64,000 bases of DNA from Limnobaculum eriocheiris. GTDB lineage: Bacteria > Pseudomonadota > Gammaproteobacteria > Enterobacterales > Enterobacteriaceae. Positions within the stretch are counted from its first letter, which is position 1; the number at the start of each line of letters is the position of its first letter. The translations under genes were made by a program, and so were the position numbers. Shown in pieces: positions 1-12,877 of the stretch. The stretch is from contig NZ_JAJNAG010000008.1 in NCBI RefSeq assembly GCF_021010575.1, forward strand, positions 48,059 through 112,058, given 5' to 3'. The notes under the pieces are model-generated. The model did not search any database. It was not told the origin of the DNA and worked only from the letters and a program-made list of their open reading frames with translations.

Positions 1-496
<496 letters not shown>

Positions 497-643
497 TTAA
501 ACTACAAACTGTAGATTGCGACACCTCATTGTGTCGTACACTCTGGCCCGATGTATCAATAAACGCAATGTCTGAACATTTAGCATCTATGACCGATAAT
601 CAGGCCGGGCTTACTGAATACTTTTAATACTATTGCTGACCCT

Positions 644-2323
<1,680 letters not shown>

Positions 2324-2395
2324 CTAGGACGGGAAAGTAGTATACCAGACCCTTTTCCTCACAACAAACGTTGAAATCAGATAGTGAAAAATAAT

Positions 2396-3202
2396 CTATT
2401 TTTCTGTCTGATTTTCAAGGTTTTTTACCTGTTGCCATGCGGCTTCCATTTCGTCCAGCGATGCTTGCTCCATCGACTTCCCCGATTGCGCAACCAATTG
2501 TTCTACCTGACGGAAACGACGCTCAAACTTACGATTAGCGGCCTGCAGAGCACTTTCTGCTTTATGGCCTAAATGACGACTCAGATTAACGGTGGCAAAA
2601 AACAGATCGCCTAACTCTTCTTCCAGTTTAGACTGGTCGATAACCACTTGCGTAGCCTCGTGCATCACTTCATCAATCTCTTCATATACCTTATCCAGTA
2701 CCGGACCTAACGTTGTCCAGTCAAATCCCACCGAAGCACAACGTTTCTGAATTTTATGAGCACGCATCAATGCAGGTAACACTTCAGGAATATCATCCAG
2801 CATGGAAAATTGCGCTTTCTGCGCCCGTTCCTCGCCTTTACGTTTTTCCCAACCGGCAATCACTTCCTGACTGTCATGCTGAGTTTGAGTATCAAAAACA
2901 TGAGGATGACGACGTTCCAGCTTATCGCTGATGCTGTTACAGATATCATCGAAATTAAACCGGTTTTGCTCATCCGCCATACGCGCGTAGAACACCACCT
3001 GAAACAGCAAATCACCCAGCTCATCCCGTAAATCACCAAAATCCGAACGCCGGATCGCATCCAACACTTCATAAGTTTCTTCCAGGGTATAAGGCGCAAT
3101 AGTTTCAAACGTTTGCTGCTTATCCCAAGGACATCCATTTTCCGGGTCACGTAACCGGTTCATAATATTCAGCAACCGCTGAATGGGTGTAATCTGGTCC
3201 AT
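2396..3202 (-). CDS. mazG: Nucleoside triphosphate pyrophosphohydrolase MazG
   Basis: MazG hydrolyses (d)NTPs to the monophosphate and pyrophosphate; in E. coli it lowers ppGpp and limits MazF toxicity. The 268-residue protein is slightly longer than the 263-residue E. coli protein and has both tandem MazG repeats: an N-terminal EETYEVLDAI...ELGDLLF block and a C-terminal EEIDEVMHEA...EEELGDLFF block that supplies the catalytic metal ligands. In E. coli mazEF separates relA from mazG; here no mazE or mazF is present and a non-coding inverted repeat sits between the genes, so the mazG name reflects homology and not linkage to a toxin. Confidence 0.96.
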   Translation of the reverse strand: MDQITPIQRLLNIMNRLRDPENGCPWDKQQTFETIAPYTLEETYEVLDAIRRSDFGDLRDELGDLLFQVVFYARMADEQNRFNFDDICNSISDKLERRHPHVFDTQTQHDSQEVIAGWEKRKGEERAQKAQFSMLDDIPEVLPALMRAHKIQKRCASVGFDWTTLGPVLDKVYEEIDEVMHEATQVVIDQSKLEEELGDLFFATVNLSRHLGHKAESALQAANRKFERRFRQVEQLVAQSGKSMEQASLDEMEAAWQQVKNLENQTEK

Positions 3203-3309
3203 TATTTATCTTCTATGACTGGTGAAAATACATTCAAAATTATAAATGTATAAAGGGGCTTTAATTGCTCTTTTGAGACTGCTGACAAACCTAATAAATC
3301 GGCATCAAT

Positions 3310-3680
3310 GGACATTCCGGTCGTAAAATCTAATATGCTTATATTGGCTTGGTGCTCGACCGGAAGACCACTAATACTTGACTTCAGCGCGTGTCGGGCC
3401 AGCGCTAGCGCTGTTCAAACAGGCAAAGCCTGTTTGTCGTTGGCTCACGCCAGGTCGCTCCCCACGGGAGTCCCTCCCATTTTAAAACACAAAACTGAGC
3501 AAATTAATGATACTAATCGAGCTAAACGACGGGAGGGATTGCCGTTGGGGTCGTAGCAGCTTTAGCTGCCGGAGCGCCCCCAGGGAATCCAGGCCCGTCG
3601 CACTCCGGAGCTGAGTAAAATGGTTTTCCGACCGGGCACCAAGCCAATATAAGCACTTTATAATGACGGACGGAACATCC
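3310..3680. repeat. Large imperfect inverted repeat of two non-coding units
   Basis: Two divergent copies of a unit of about 150-175 bp face each other. Left copy about 3314-3482, right copy about 3526-3674 on the reverse strand. They share a perfect 20-bp block (3336-3355 against 3636-3655 reversed), followed in both by a GGTCGGAAAACCA-like segment, and end with TCGCTCCCC...CCCTCCC-like segments near the centre. The arms contain private hairpins (AACAGGC/GCCTGTT near 3418-3434; GCAGCT/AGCTGC near 3556-3569). No convincing ORF is present. It occupies the relA-mazG interval. A third, degenerate copy is at 42779-42899. I do not recognise the family by name. Confidence 0.8.
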
Positions 3681-3713
3681 ACAACAGCCAATAAAACAAC
3701 CTCAACAAAAAGG

Positions 3714-5945
3714 TTACTTAACCCCCAACCTCTTAGCCTCAATAATATCCGGCAACTGATTGATCCGCGACAGCACCCGATCCAACACCTGTAAATTATA
3801 CAGTTCGATCTCCATATCAATGGTGGCCATCTGCTTTTTCACATCGCTGCGGCTGGAAACGCTCAGTACATTTACTTTTTCGTTAGCCAGAATAGTCGTG
3901 ATATCACGCAGCAACCCGCTGCGATCGTTGGCAATCACTCTTACCACCAGCGAATAGCCGCTGGAGTAACAGTCACCCCATACCGCCTCTACCAAACGCT
4001 CTGGCGCATGATTTTTTAGCTCATTTAACTGATCGCAGTCGGAGCGGTGAATAGAAATACCACGCCCCTGAGTGATAAAGCCGACGATATCATCACCCGG
4101 AATCGGCTGGCAGCAGCGGGCGATATGGTGCATCAGGTTACCAACCCCTTCCACCACGATCTGACTGTCATTTTTTGCATTACGCTGCTGGGCGTTAGCG
4201 GTCTTTTGATTTAGCTGACGCAGCGCTTCACGATCCGCCTCTTCCGCCGTTGGCTGGTTAAATTTGCTTTGCAGGAAATTCACCAACTGGTTGAGACGAA
4301 TATCACCACCGCCAATACCGGCTAACACTTCATCAAATGAGTGTACGTTATAGCGCGGTACCAGCAGCTTCTCTGCATCTTTAAAGCTGATACTTAAACG
4401 TTCCAGCTCATCATCTAAAATTTGACGACCGGCAAGAATATTTTTATCCCGATCCTGCTTTTTAAACCACGCCTGAATTTTTGCCCGTGCTCTGCTGCTA
4501 TTAACAAACCCTAAATTTGGGTTCAACCAGTCACGGCTTGGGTTAGGTTGTTTTTGGGTGATGATTTCTATCTGATCGCCCATCTGTAATTGATAGGTAA
4601 AAGGAACGATACGCCCGCCAATTTTGGCACCGATACAACGATGACCTACATCGCTGTGGATATGGTAGGCGAAGTCCAACGGCGTAGAACCGGTTGGCAA
4701 ATCAATGACATCACCTTTTGGCGTAAATACATAGACCCGATCGTCAAAGACCTGACTTCTGACTTCATCCAGCATTTCACCGCTGTCAGACATCTCTTCC
4801 TGCCAGGCAATCAGTTTACGTAACCAGGCAATCCGCTCCTCATAACCGGAACGACCAAAAACCGTACCTTCTTTATATTTCCAGTGGGCAGCAACCCCCA
4901 GCTCCGCATCTTCATGCATCTGGCGGGTACGAATTTGAATCTCTACCGCATGGCCTTTAGGGCCAAATACCACGGTATGAATTGACTGATAGCCATTGGG
5001 TTTTGGGTTAGCCACATAGTCATCGAATTCGCTCGGCAGATGACGGAAATGGGTATGTACAATCCCCAAAGCCGCATAACAATCCTGCAAACGCTCAACA
5101 ACAATTCGCACCGCACGCACGTCATACAGCTCTTCAAAGGCCAGCGCTTTCTTCTGCATTTTGCGCCAGATACTGTAAATATGCTTTGGACGACCGTAAA
5201 TCTCCCCCTGAATGCCTTGCTCTTTCATCGAGTCGCGCAGGGTTTGTACAAAAGTATCAATATAAATTTCACGATCGATACGGCGTTCGTGCAACAAATT
5301 AGCTATCTGTTTATATTCGTCCGGATGCAGATAGCGGAAACAGAAATCTTCCATTTCCCACTTTAACTGACCAATACCTAAGCGGTTAGCCAATGGAGCA
5401 TAAATGTTAAAACACTCTTTGGCCGCCAGAACCCGAACCTCTTCCGCCTCATCCTTAACTTCACGCAGATGAGCAATACGCTCTGCCAGCTTGATAACCA
5501 CACAGCGGAAATCTTCCACCATCGCCAACAACATGCGGCGAACGTTGTCCACCTGTATTGAAGTGTTAGAACCATTGTGCGTAGCGTTAAGCTGGCGAAT
5601 GGCATCCATATCCAGCACGCCATGCACCAGATTAGTCACTTCACTACCAAACTGCTCTTTAACCGTCTCTTCATCAATAATTTTGGCATCAGCTAATGGA
5701 AACAGCAGCGCTGCGCGCATGCTCTCATTATCCATGCTGAGGGTAGCTAAAATTTCCACTACCTCCAACCCACGCCATAACAGTAGCGAAGCATCCGGAT
5801 TGCCCTGAACCTGCTGCTCACAATACCGCCAGGTCGCTGCCAAACGTTCGCATAATTCCGGACTGCTGATGCCCAGACTACCGATCCATTTATCCAGCTC
5901 AAACTCTCCGGCTGTATTTAAATGCGCACTTCTTACCGCAACCAT
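3714..5945 (-). CDS. relA: GTP pyrophosphokinase RelA (ppGpp synthetase I)
   Basis: RelA senses uncharged tRNA on stalled ribosomes and makes (p)ppGpp from ATP and GTP/GDP, starting the stringent response. At 743 residues it is one shorter than E. coli RelA and starts with the same MVAVRSAHLNTAGEF. In order: degenerate hydrolase-like domain, synthetase domain (segments RPKHIYSIWRKM and YDVRAVRIVVE near residue 255-285), TGS domain (VYVFTPKGDVIDLPTG near 405), zinc-finger segment with CCQPIPGD, and a C-terminal ACT domain (DRSGLLRDITTIL). It follows rlmD by 31 bp on the same strand, so the two are probably cotranscribed. Confidence 0.98.
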   Translation of the reverse strand: MVAVRSAHLNTAGEFELDKWIGSLGISSPELCERLAATWRYCEQQVQGNPDASLLLWRGLEVVEILATLSMDNESMRAALLFPLADAKIIDEETVKEQFGSEVTNLVHGVLDMDAIRQLNATHNGSNTSIQVDNVRRMLLAMVEDFRCVVIKLAERIAHLREVKDEAEEVRVLAAKECFNIYAPLANRLGIGQLKWEMEDFCFRYLHPDEYKQIANLLHERRIDREIYIDTFVQTLRDSMKEQGIQGEIYGRPKHIYSIWRKMQKKALAFEELYDVRAVRIVVERLQDCYAALGIVHTHFRHLPSEFDDYVANPKPNGYQSIHTVVFGPKGHAVEIQIRTRQMHEDAELGVAAHWKYKEGTVFGRSGYEERIAWLRKLIAWQEEMSDSGEMLDEVRSQVFDDRVYVFTPKGDVIDLPTGSTPLDFAYHIHSDVGHRCIGAKIGGRIVPFTYQLQMGDQIEIITQKQPNPSRDWLNPNLGFVNSSRARAKIQAWFKKQDRDKNILAGRQILDDELERLSISFKDAEKLLVPRYNVHSFDEVLAGIGGGDIRLNQLVNFLQSKFNQPTAEEADREALRQLNQKTANAQQRNAKNDSQIVVEGVGNLMHHIARCCQPIPGDDIVGFITQGRGISIHRSDCDQLNELKNHAPERLVEAVWGDCYSSGYSLVVRVIANDRSGLLRDITTILANEKVNVLSVSSRSDVKKQMATIDMEIELYNLQVLDRVLSRINQLPDIIEAKRLGVK

Positions 5946-5976
5946 AAAGCTTCCTCATTACTGACTACCAGAATTC

Positions 5977-7293
5977 TTACTTTTTAATAAATAACGCCAT
6001 TGACTCAATATGCCCCGTTTGTGGAAACATATCCAGCATACGTAATTGGTTTAACTGGTATCCGCCTGACAGAAGAACTTTACTGTCTTCCACCAGCGTT
6101 AATGGATTACAGGAGACATACACAATACGCTCGGGGTTTAAACTAACGATTTGTGACATGGCTTCTGCTGCTCCCGCCCTGGCAGGATCCAACAACACTT
6201 TATCAAAACCTTCGCTCGACCACGACTGTTGACTGACATCCTGTTCTAAATTGTGGTGCAAAAACTCAACATTTGATAAGCCATTTATGCGAGCATTTTG
6301 TTGCCCCTGGGCAACCAGCGCCGCCACGCCTTCCACACCAGTGACCCGTAAAGCTCGTTTGGCGATAGACAGTGTAAAGTTACCCATACCGCAAAACAGG
6401 TCCAGCACACGGTCGGTTGGCTGTAGCGCCAGCCAGGTGATTGCCTGCTGAATCATTAATTGATTAACTCCAGCATTAACCTGAATAAAATCGCGTGGAT
6501 TAAAGCCAAGGGTTAAACCATCTACCTGATAACAAGGCTCTTCGCCAACCAATCGTTCCAGTGAATCACTCTCTCCCGCCAGATAAATAGCCAGTTGATG
6601 GCGTTCCGCAAACTGTAGCAGGTGCTGGCGATCGCTTGCTGTTAACGGTGCTAAATGACGCAGCACCAATAGTGGTCCGTTATCTGCCATCACCAGCTCG
6701 ACATGCCCCAACTTCTTCACTATCGAGAGTGTACTGAGGCAATCTTTCAAAGGAACCAGCAACTGTTCCAGTGCAGAAACCAGAATTGGACATTCGGTCA
6801 TCTCAACTAAATCATTGGAAGCCCGCTGGCGAAAACCCATTTGCAGGCGCTGCTGCTTTAATTGATACTGCAACCCCAGACGGGCGCGGCGTCGATAGTG
6901 ATATCCTTGAGCAAAAATCACCTCTCCCGGAGCAAGTTCTAACCCGGTTTCTCGCTTAAACAACTGGTTGAGTGCTTTAGATTTGCTACTATGCTGCAAA
7001 TCGGTGGAAACATGTTGCTGATTGCAGCCCCCGCAAATACCATAATGTGAACAAAGCGGAGTCATTCGCTGCGGGCTCGGCGATAAAATACGGATCGCTT
7101 TGGCTTTAGAATAATTTCGTTTATTCTCGTAAATCTGCGCTTCGACCTGCTCCTGAGGAAGTGCACCAGAAATAAAAATAGTTTTTCCGTTATCACGAGC
7201 AACCCCCTGCCCTTGAGTATCAAGTTCATGGGGAATAACATTGATGGTTTGTTGTGCCGCCTTACGGCGACCGGGCGAGTAAAATTGCGCCAT
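5977..7293 (-). CDS. rlmD: 23S rRNA (uracil-1939-C5) methyltransferase
   Basis: RlmD (RumA) methylates U1939 of 23S rRNA using SAM. The 438-residue protein shows the family iron-sulfur cysteines in CSHYGICGGC with the fourth in TECPIL, the SAM-binding motif DLFCGMGNFTL, and the catalytic cysteine in VSCNPLTL. It begins MAQFYSPGRRKA, as in E. coli. The start is divergent from barA, about 100 bp away, and relA follows on the same strand. This barA-rlmD-relA order is the same as in E. coli. Confidence 0.97.
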   Translation of the reverse strand: MAQFYSPGRRKAAQQTINVIPHELDTQGQGVARDNGKTIFISGALPQEQVEAQIYENKRNYSKAKAIRILSPSPQRMTPLCSHYGICGGCNQQHVSTDLQHSSKSKALNQLFKRETGLELAPGEVIFAQGYHYRRRARLGLQYQLKQQRLQMGFRQRASNDLVEMTECPILVSALEQLLVPLKDCLSTLSIVKKLGHVELVMADNGPLLVLRHLAPLTASDRQHLLQFAERHQLAIYLAGESDSLERLVGEEPCYQVDGLTLGFNPRDFIQVNAGVNQLMIQQAITWLALQPTDRVLDLFCGMGNFTLSIAKRALRVTGVEGVAALVAQGQQNARINGLSNVEFLHHNLEQDVSQQSWSSEGFDKVLLDPARAGAAEAMSQIVSLNPERIVYVSCNPLTLVEDSKVLLSGGYQLNQLRMLDMFPQTGHIESMALFIKK

Positions 7294-7394
7294 AATATAT
7301 GAATAAAGATTTCCGTAGTTTATTACTATCTATACAATCGGGTACGTCACTAAGTCGCTAATTGTCACATATTGTCGTCCCATATTGGAACCTT

Positions 7395-10169
7395 ATGACC
7401 AAATACAGCCTTCGGGCCCGCATGATGATACTGATCCTTGCCCCAACCCTATTAATCGGGCTTTTGATCAGTACCTTTTTCGTGGTTCACCGCTATAACG
7501 AGCTACAAGATCAATTAGTTGATTCCGGCTCCAGCATCATTGAGCCTCTTGCTATTGCCAGCGAATATGGCATGACGTTCAGTAATCGCGAAGGCGTTCG
7601 TCAATTGGTCAGTATGTTACACCGACGCCACTCAAATATCGTGCGTTCTATAGCTGTTTTTGATACTCAAAATCACTTATTAGTGACTTCTAACTTCCAT
7701 CAGAATTATACCTTATTACAGCTGCCCAAGGGGGCGGCAATTCCGGATGATTTAACCGTCACCACCAAAGGGGATTCACTGATCCTCAGAACACCGATCG
7801 TTTCAGAGAACCAGCTACCGGATATGGATGTCAGTCTGGAGCCCGACCACAGCACTTTAGGCTATATTGCCATTGAGCTGGACTTACGCACCGTTCGGCT
7901 ACAACAGTATAAAGAAATTTTCGTTGCGACTCTGCTACTTAGCCTCTGTTTATGTATTGCCATGCTGTTTGCCTATCGTCTGATGCGCGATGTCACTGGC
8001 CCAATCCGCAATATGGTTAACACCGTAGACCGTATTCGCCGTGGTCAGCTTGATAGTCGGGTTGAAGGCTATATGCTGGGCGAGCTGGACATGCTAAAGA
8101 ACGGGATAAACTCGATGGCGATGTCCCTTGCCGCCTATCATGAAGAGATGCAGCAAAATATCGATCAGGCAACTTCAGACCTGCGGGAAACGTTGGAACA
8201 GATGGAGATCCAGAACGTAGAGCTGGATCTGGCCAAAAAGCGCGCTCAGGAAGCCGCCAGAATCAAGTCAGAGTTCCTGGCTAACATGTCCCATGAGCTG
8301 AGAACACCGCTTAACGGCGTAATTGGGTTCACTCGCCAAACTCTGAAAACGTCGCTGACGCCAACACAAACCGATTACCTGCAAACTATTGAACGTTCGG
8401 CTAACAACCTGCTGAACATCATTAATGACGTACTGGACTTTTCCAAGTTAGAAGCCGGTAAGCTGGTATTAGAACATATTCCATTCTCACTGCGGGATAC
8501 GGTAGATGAAACCGCGATCCTACTGGCTCACAGTGCCCATGAGAAATTGCTGGAACTGACACTGAACATCAATAATGATGTTCCGGACAACATTGTCGGC
8601 GACCCATTACGCTTACAGCAAGTGATCATGAACCTGTTGGGAAATGCCATCAAATTCACCGAACAGGGCAATATTGATATCAATATTGAACTGCGTATGC
8701 TGCATGAAAACAGCGCAGACATTGAGATTCAGGTTCACGACACCGGTATTGGTATTTCTGAACGTCAGCAGTCGCAGCTGTTCCAGGCCTTCCGTCAGGC
8801 AGATGCCAGCATTTCCCGGCGCCACGGCGGTACCGGCCTGGGTCTGGTAATTACTCAGCGTCTGGTGAAAGAGATGGGCGGTGACATCTGCTTCCACAGC
8901 CAGCTACATAAAGGCTCAACCTTCTGGTTCCATATTAATGTGGAACTGAGCGACCGCACTATTCTGGATGATGGCCATCATCTAACCAAGCTGTCAGGAC
9001 AACGAATTCTGTATGTGGAAGCTAACCCGGCGGCAACTCAGGCTACGTTAAATATCTTCCAGTCAGAGCCGGTAGAAGTTATTCATTATGATAATTTCGA
9101 TCAGATTCCAGAAAAACATCAGCAATACGATATTGTTCTGCACGGTGTGCCCATCGCTACCGATGATATTGATATGTACACCAACGGTGCAATGAAGCAG
9201 GCATTATCGCTTTCTGAACGTTTGATTCTGGCGATTCCAAATCAACCCCATATGGATGCAGAAACGCTGAAACAAGCCGGAGCGCAGGCCTGCCTGTTTA
9301 AGCCGCTTTCCCGTAACCGACTGTTTAATGCGCTGCTGGCAGCACAGACATCACCAGCACCACAGGTATCAACTAAAGCACATCATCTGCCGCTGACCGT
9401 AATGGCCGTTGATGATAATCCGGCGAATCTGAAACTGATTGGCGTACTGCTGGAAGATCTGGTGTCTAACGTTATTCTGTGCCATAGCGGTGAAGAGGCG
9501 ATTACTCAGGCGAAAAAACACGATCTGGATATTATCCTGATGGACATTCAGATGCCGGAAATTGATGGCATTAAAGCCGCAGAGCTGATTCGTAAGCTGA
9601 CAAACCATATCACTACACCCATTGTTGCCGTCACGGCTCACGCCGCTATTGGTGAACGGGAACGCCTGATGAATGCGGGTATGGATGACTATCTGGCTAA
9701 ACCAATAAACGAAGATATGCTGTTTAATGTGCTAAAGACCCAGTGCAGAATTCCACTCAGCATACAGACCAAAGAGCCGCTCATTCCAACAAGTCCCGCG
9801 GAAATCCGGCCGGTTGGCATGGCCTCAACATCACTTGACTGGGAGTTGGCGCTGCGTCAGGCGGCAAATAAAGAAGATTTAGCCCACGATCTGCTAAAAA
9901 TATTGGTCGACTTCCTGGCTGAAGTTGAAGAGCGGGTTCAGGCCGTGCTGGATGGCAATAAAGATAATGACATCGTTAATATCATTCATAAACTGCACGG
10001 AAGCTGTAGCTACAGCGGCGTACCGCGCCTGAAGCAACTCTGTCAATATCTGGAAAGCCAACTGCGTCACGGAACGCCTGCGGAAGACCTGGAGCCGGAA
10101 TGGATGGAGCTACTGGATGAATTTGAAAACGTCAGAAGAGAAGCGGTTTATTTTATCAAAACGGAGTAA
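7395..10169 (+). CDS. barA: Hybrid sensor kinase BarA of the BarA-UvrY system
   Basis: BarA is a tripartite inner-membrane sensor kinase that phosphorylates UvrY, which activates csrB/csrC and so relieves CsrA repression. I start at the ATG at 7395 ([11 protein letters not shown]), which matches the E. coli N-terminus; the frame stays open to a TTG at 7362, but that would add 11 unmatched residues. The 924-residue product has TM1 near 10-32, a periplasmic region, TM2 near 176-194, HAMP, a histidine kinase H-box ([11 protein letters not shown], His300), ATPase boxes ([16 protein letters not shown]), a receiver with phospho-acceptor in LMDIQMP, and a C-terminal HPt domain (IIHKLHGSC). Confidence 0.97.
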   Translation: MTKYSLRARMMILILAPTLLIGLLISTFFVVHRYNELQDQLVDSGSSIIEPLAIASEYGMTFSNREGVRQLVSMLHRRHSNIVRSIAVFDTQNHLLVTSNFHQNYTLLQLPKGAAIPDDLTVTTKGDSLILRTPIVSENQLPDMDVSLEPDHSTLGYIAIELDLRTVRLQQYKEIFVATLLLSLCLCIAMLFAYRLMRDVTGPIRNMVNTVDRIRRGQLDSRVEGYMLGELDMLKNGINSMAMSLAAYHEEMQQNIDQATSDLRETLEQMEIQNVELDLAKKRAQEAARIKSEFLANMSHELRTPLNGVIGFTRQTLKTSLTPTQTDYLQTIERSANNLLNIINDVLDFSKLEAGKLVLEHIPFSLRDTVDETAILLAHSAHEKLLELTLNINNDVPDNIVGDPLRLQQVIMNLLGNAIKFTEQGNIDINIELRMLHENSADIEIQVHDTGIGISERQQSQLFQAFRQADASISRRHGGTGLGLVITQRLVKEMGGDICFHSQLHKGSTFWFHINVELSDRTILDDGHHLTKLSGQRILYVEANPAATQATLNIFQSEPVEVIHYDNFDQIPEKHQQYDIVLHGVPIATDDIDMYTNGAMKQALSLSERLILAIPNQPHMDAETLKQAGAQACLFKPLSRNRLFNALLAAQTSPAPQVSTKAHHLPLTVMAVDDNPANLKLIGVLLEDLVSNVILCHSGEEAITQAKKHDLDIILMDIQMPEIDGIKAAELIRKLTNHITTPIVAVTAHAAIGERERLMNAGMDDYLAKPINEDMLFNVLKTQCRIPLSIQTKEPLIPTSPAEIRPVGMASTSLDWELALRQAANKEDLAHDLLKILVDFLAEVEERVQAVLDGNKDNDIVNIIHKLHGSCSYSGVPRLKQLCQYLESQLRHGTPAEDLEPEWMELLDEFENVRREAVYFIKTE

Positions 10170-10204
10170 ACCATAATCTATCGATTAGTTTGTGATTTTG
10201 TATA

Positions 10205-10231
10205 CATTGCCCCGCGATTAGCGGGGCAATG
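10205..10231. terminator. Bidirectional hairpin between barA and pdxJ
   Basis: An 11-bp perfect stem (CATTGCCCCGC/GCGGGGCAATG) with a 5-base loop lies between the convergent ends of barA and pdxJ. The forward strand continues with TTATTCT, and the reverse strand with TATACAAAATC. The position and GC-rich stem fit a terminator serving both genes. Confidence 0.75.
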
Positions 10232-10257
10232 TTATTCTGATAGCTATTAAAGTAATG

Positions 10258-10989
10258 TTACTTTCTCGCCGCCAGCATCAATGCCTTCATATCCGCCACT
10301 GCGGCATGTAATCCTGACATCACCGCCCGGCCAATAATGGCATGTCCAATATTCAGTTCATAAATTTCAGACAGCGCTGCGATGGCCTGAACATTATGGT
10401 AAGTTAATCCGTGCCCGGCATTCACATGCAAACCTTTACCGGCGGCATAAGTAGCTGCCTGAGCGATACGCAACAGCTCTGCTTCACGCTCCAGCTCATT
10501 TTCGGCATCAGCATAGCGACCAGTATGGATTTCAATAAAAGTGGCGCCAACGGCTACCGCGGCGTCAATTTGGCGATGGTCAGCATCAATAAACAGAGAT
10601 ACGGAAATACCTGCATCCACCAGACGGCCAACCGCCACGGTCATTTTATCGATTTGACCCGCCACATCTAACCCACCTTCGGTAGTCACTTCCTGACGCT
10701 TTTCTGGTACCAGACAGCAGAATGCCGGTTTTATTTCGCAGGCAATATCCACCATCTCATCGGTTACTGCCATTTCCAGATTCATGCGGGTTTGAATGGT
10801 CTGACTAAGCAGTTGAACATCCCGATCGGTAATATGGCGGCGATCTTCCCGCAGGTGAATAGTAATACCATCCGCTCCCGCCTGTTCAGCAATAAATGCC
10901 GCCTGAACCGGATCGGGATACTGAGTACCACGGGCATTACGTAAAGTTGCAATATGGTCGATATTAACGCCTAACAATAAATCCGACAT
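10258..10989 (-). CDS. pdxJ: Pyridoxine 5'-phosphate synthase
   Basis: PdxJ condenses 1-deoxy-D-xylulose 5-phosphate with 3-amino-1-hydroxyacetone 1-phosphate to give pyridoxine 5'-phosphate, the ring-forming step of the DXP-dependent vitamin B6 pathway. The 243-residue TIM barrel has the family signature [19 protein letters not shown] near residue 9, HLREDRRHI, and [12 protein letters not shown] near the C-terminus. In E. coli acpS follows pdxJ immediately; here the next gene is barA, convergent, so acpS is not at its usual place. The gap to recO is about 206 bp and may hold a promoter. Confidence 0.97.
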   Translation of the reverse strand: MSDLLLGVNIDHIATLRNARGTQYPDPVQAAFIAEQAGADGITIHLREDRRHITDRDVQLLSQTIQTRMNLEMAVTDEMVDIACEIKPAFCCLVPEKRQEVTTEGGLDVAGQIDKMTVAVGRLVDAGISVSLFIDADHRQIDAAVAVGATFIEIHTGRYADAENELEREAELLRIAQAATYAAGKGLHVNAGHGLTYHNVQAIAALSEIYELNIGHAIIGRAVMSGLHAAVADMKALMLAARK

Positions 10990-11195
10990 GACTCCACCTT
11001 AAAAGTTAATGAATGTCTTTCTGACGCCAGAGGCTGACATTTTTCATTTTCCAATCGTTTTGACCACCATCCGGTGTGATATAGCCCGAGGTTTAGAATG
11101 GACTAAAATCTGTTCCATTCTTTTACCGGATTTAAGCAAAAAAGAAAATGAAATCAGAAATTTTAACTGTTAAACAGAGTGTAAACCTTTCACGA

Positions 11196-11942
11196 TTACT
11201 GGTCGTCAACGGGCAACGCAGAGCCGGAGGTGGGTTTCTTAATGGTAAACTGGCGAAACAGTTCGCGGCTTTTTAGCGGCTTGCCCCCCAGATAGGGTTT
11301 CAGTGCAATACGGGTAAAACGCTTGGCGGCTTTAAGGGTATCAACATCAGGAAACTCCCGATTAGCCAGCGCCTGTAAATCACGACCGGTAAAAGAGAAA
11401 TGGTCTACCACCAGACTGGCAATAAACCCTTTTTCAGCCCGATAACGGTAAGTCATCTGCTCAGTAACTGGTTCACCGCTGCCGGCACAGTGCAGAAAGT
11501 CGATGCCGTATCCCAAATGGCCTAACAGAGCGAGTTCAAAACGACGCAGGATCCGTTCTGGTGAACCGGAAACGCCGGCAAGAGATTGAATGCATTCTAA
11601 ATAATCGAAAAACAGTGAGGAGTATGGCGTTTCGGCTTCCAGCACTCTGTCCAGCACTTCATTAACGTAAAGCCCACTGTACAGCGTCAGGCCAGACAGC
11701 GGCAAAGAGAGAGAAACGGCTTCAGCGGCGCGTAACGTTTTAACGCCACCTTTCCCTCCCCAGCGCACCAGAAGAGGCGTAAAAGGCTGCAGGCAGCCTT
11801 TTAAATGAGAACGACGACCGCGGGCTCCTTTCGCCAGCAGCTTTATTCTGCCGTGACTTTCTGTAAACAGGTCCAGTAACAAACTGGTTTCGCTGTAAGG
11901 TCGTCCGTGCAGAACAAAAGCCCGTTGCCAGCCGTCAATCAT
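11196..11942 (-). CDS. recO: DNA repair protein RecO
   Basis: RecO acts with RecR and RecF to load RecA on SSB-coated DNA at gaps and to anneal complementary strands. The 248-residue protein begins [28 protein letters not shown], the typical OB-fold N-terminus, and keeps the helical C-terminal part ([14 protein letters not shown]). It lies 8 bp after era on the same strand, as in E. coli, so the two are likely cotranscribed. Confidence 0.96.
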   Translation of the reverse strand: MIDGWQRAFVLHGRPYSETSLLLDLFTESHGRIKLLAKGARGRRSHLKGCLQPFTPLLVRWGGKGGVKTLRAAEAVSLSLPLSGLTLYSGLYVNEVLDRVLEAETPYSSLFFDYLECIQSLAGVSGSPERILRRFELALLGHLGYGIDFLHCAGSGEPVTEQMTYRYRAEKGFIASLVVDHFSFTGRDLQALANREFPDVDTLKAAKRFTRIALKPYLGGKPLKSRELFRQFTIKKPTSGSALPVDDQ

Positions 11943-11950
11943 GCTTACCT

Positions 11951-12877
11951 TCAGAGGTCGTCGGTGTATCCCAGACTGCGTAATGCACGTTCATCATCCG
12001 CCCAGCCTGATTTCACTTTCACCCAAAGCTCCAGGTGAACTTTGGCTTCAAACATCTCTTCCATATCGTGACGGGCTTCAATACCGATGGTTTTGATTTT
12101 TTGGCCTTTATTACCAATAACCATCTTCTTCTGGCCTTCGCGCTCGACCAGAATCAGGCCGTTAATGTCATAGCCACCGCGCTCGTTAGTCACAAAGCGT
12201 TCAATTTCTACCGTAACAGAATAAGGCAGCTCTTCACCCAGAAAACGCATCAGCTTCTCGCGAATAATTTCAGAAGCCATAAAGCGCTGGGAGCGATCGG
12301 TAATGTAGTCTTCCGGGAAGTGGTGCTCCGCTTCCGGCAGCAGTTTACGTACAATTCCGGCGATAGTGTCGAGATTCATCCCCTTCTCCGCAGAGATAGG
12401 AACAATATCCATAAAGTTCATCTGCTGGCTCAGGAAGGCCATATGGGGCAGCAGCGCCTCTTTATCCGTCACGTTATCTACTTTGTTAATAGCCAGAATC
12501 ACCGGGCATTTTAAGCTACGTAGTTTATTCACTACCATCTCATCATCCGGTGTCCAGTGGGTGCCTTCCACTACAAAGATCACCAGCTCAACATCACCAA
12601 TCGAACTGCTGGCAGCCCGGTTCATCAGGCGGTTGATAGCACGCTTTTCTTCAATATGTAACCCCGGGGTGTCCACATAGATAGCCTGATAAGGTCCCTC
12701 AGTGTGAATTCCCATAATACGGTGACGAGTGGTCTGCGCTTTACGTGAAGTAATCGATACCTTCTGACCCAACAGCTGGTTAAGCAGGGTTGATTTACCA
12801 ACGTTAGGGCGACCCACGATAGCGATAAAGCCGCAATATTGCTTATCCGTATCGGTTAATTGTTTATCTGTTGTCAT
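11951..12877 (-). CDS. era: GTPase Era
   Basis: Era is an essential GTPase that binds the 3' end of 16S rRNA during 30S assembly. The 308-residue product has G1 GRPNVGKST near residue 20, G3 DTPGLH, G4 NKVD, and a C-terminal KH RNA-binding domain ([22 protein letters not shown]). In E. coli era overlaps rnc and is translationally coupled to it. Here about 700 bp of other DNA separates the two, and era is preceded by a very AT-rich stretch (12880-12960) that probably contains its own promoter. Confidence 0.97.
   Translation of the reverse strand: MTTDKQLTDTDKQYCGFIAIVGRPNVGKSTLLNQLLGQKVSITSRKAQTTRHRIMGIHTEGPYQAIYVDTPGLHIEEKRAINRLMNRAASSSIGDVELVIFVVEGTHWTPDDEMVVNKLRSLKCPVILAINKVDNVTDKEALLPHMAFLSQQMNFMDIVPISAEKGMNLDTIAGIVRKLLPEAEHHFPEDYITDRSQRFMASEIIREKLMRFLGEELPYSVTVEIERFVTNERGGYDINGLILVEREGQKKMVIGNKGQKIKTIGIEARHDMEEMFEAKVHLELWVKVKSGWADDERALRSLGYTDDL

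Noticed and set aside
3308-3556. 82-codon ORF in the relA-mazG gap
   Set aside because: It lies entirely in the inverted repeat and is broken in the other copies of the unit, so the repeat is not protein-coding.
7362-7394. TTG start 11 codons upstream for barA
   Set aside because: The extra residues have no counterpart in BarA and the ATG at 7395 matches the known N-terminus.
12035-12514. 159-codon ORF antisense to era
   Set aside because: era is complete with all GTPase and KH motifs; the opposite frame is a shadow.
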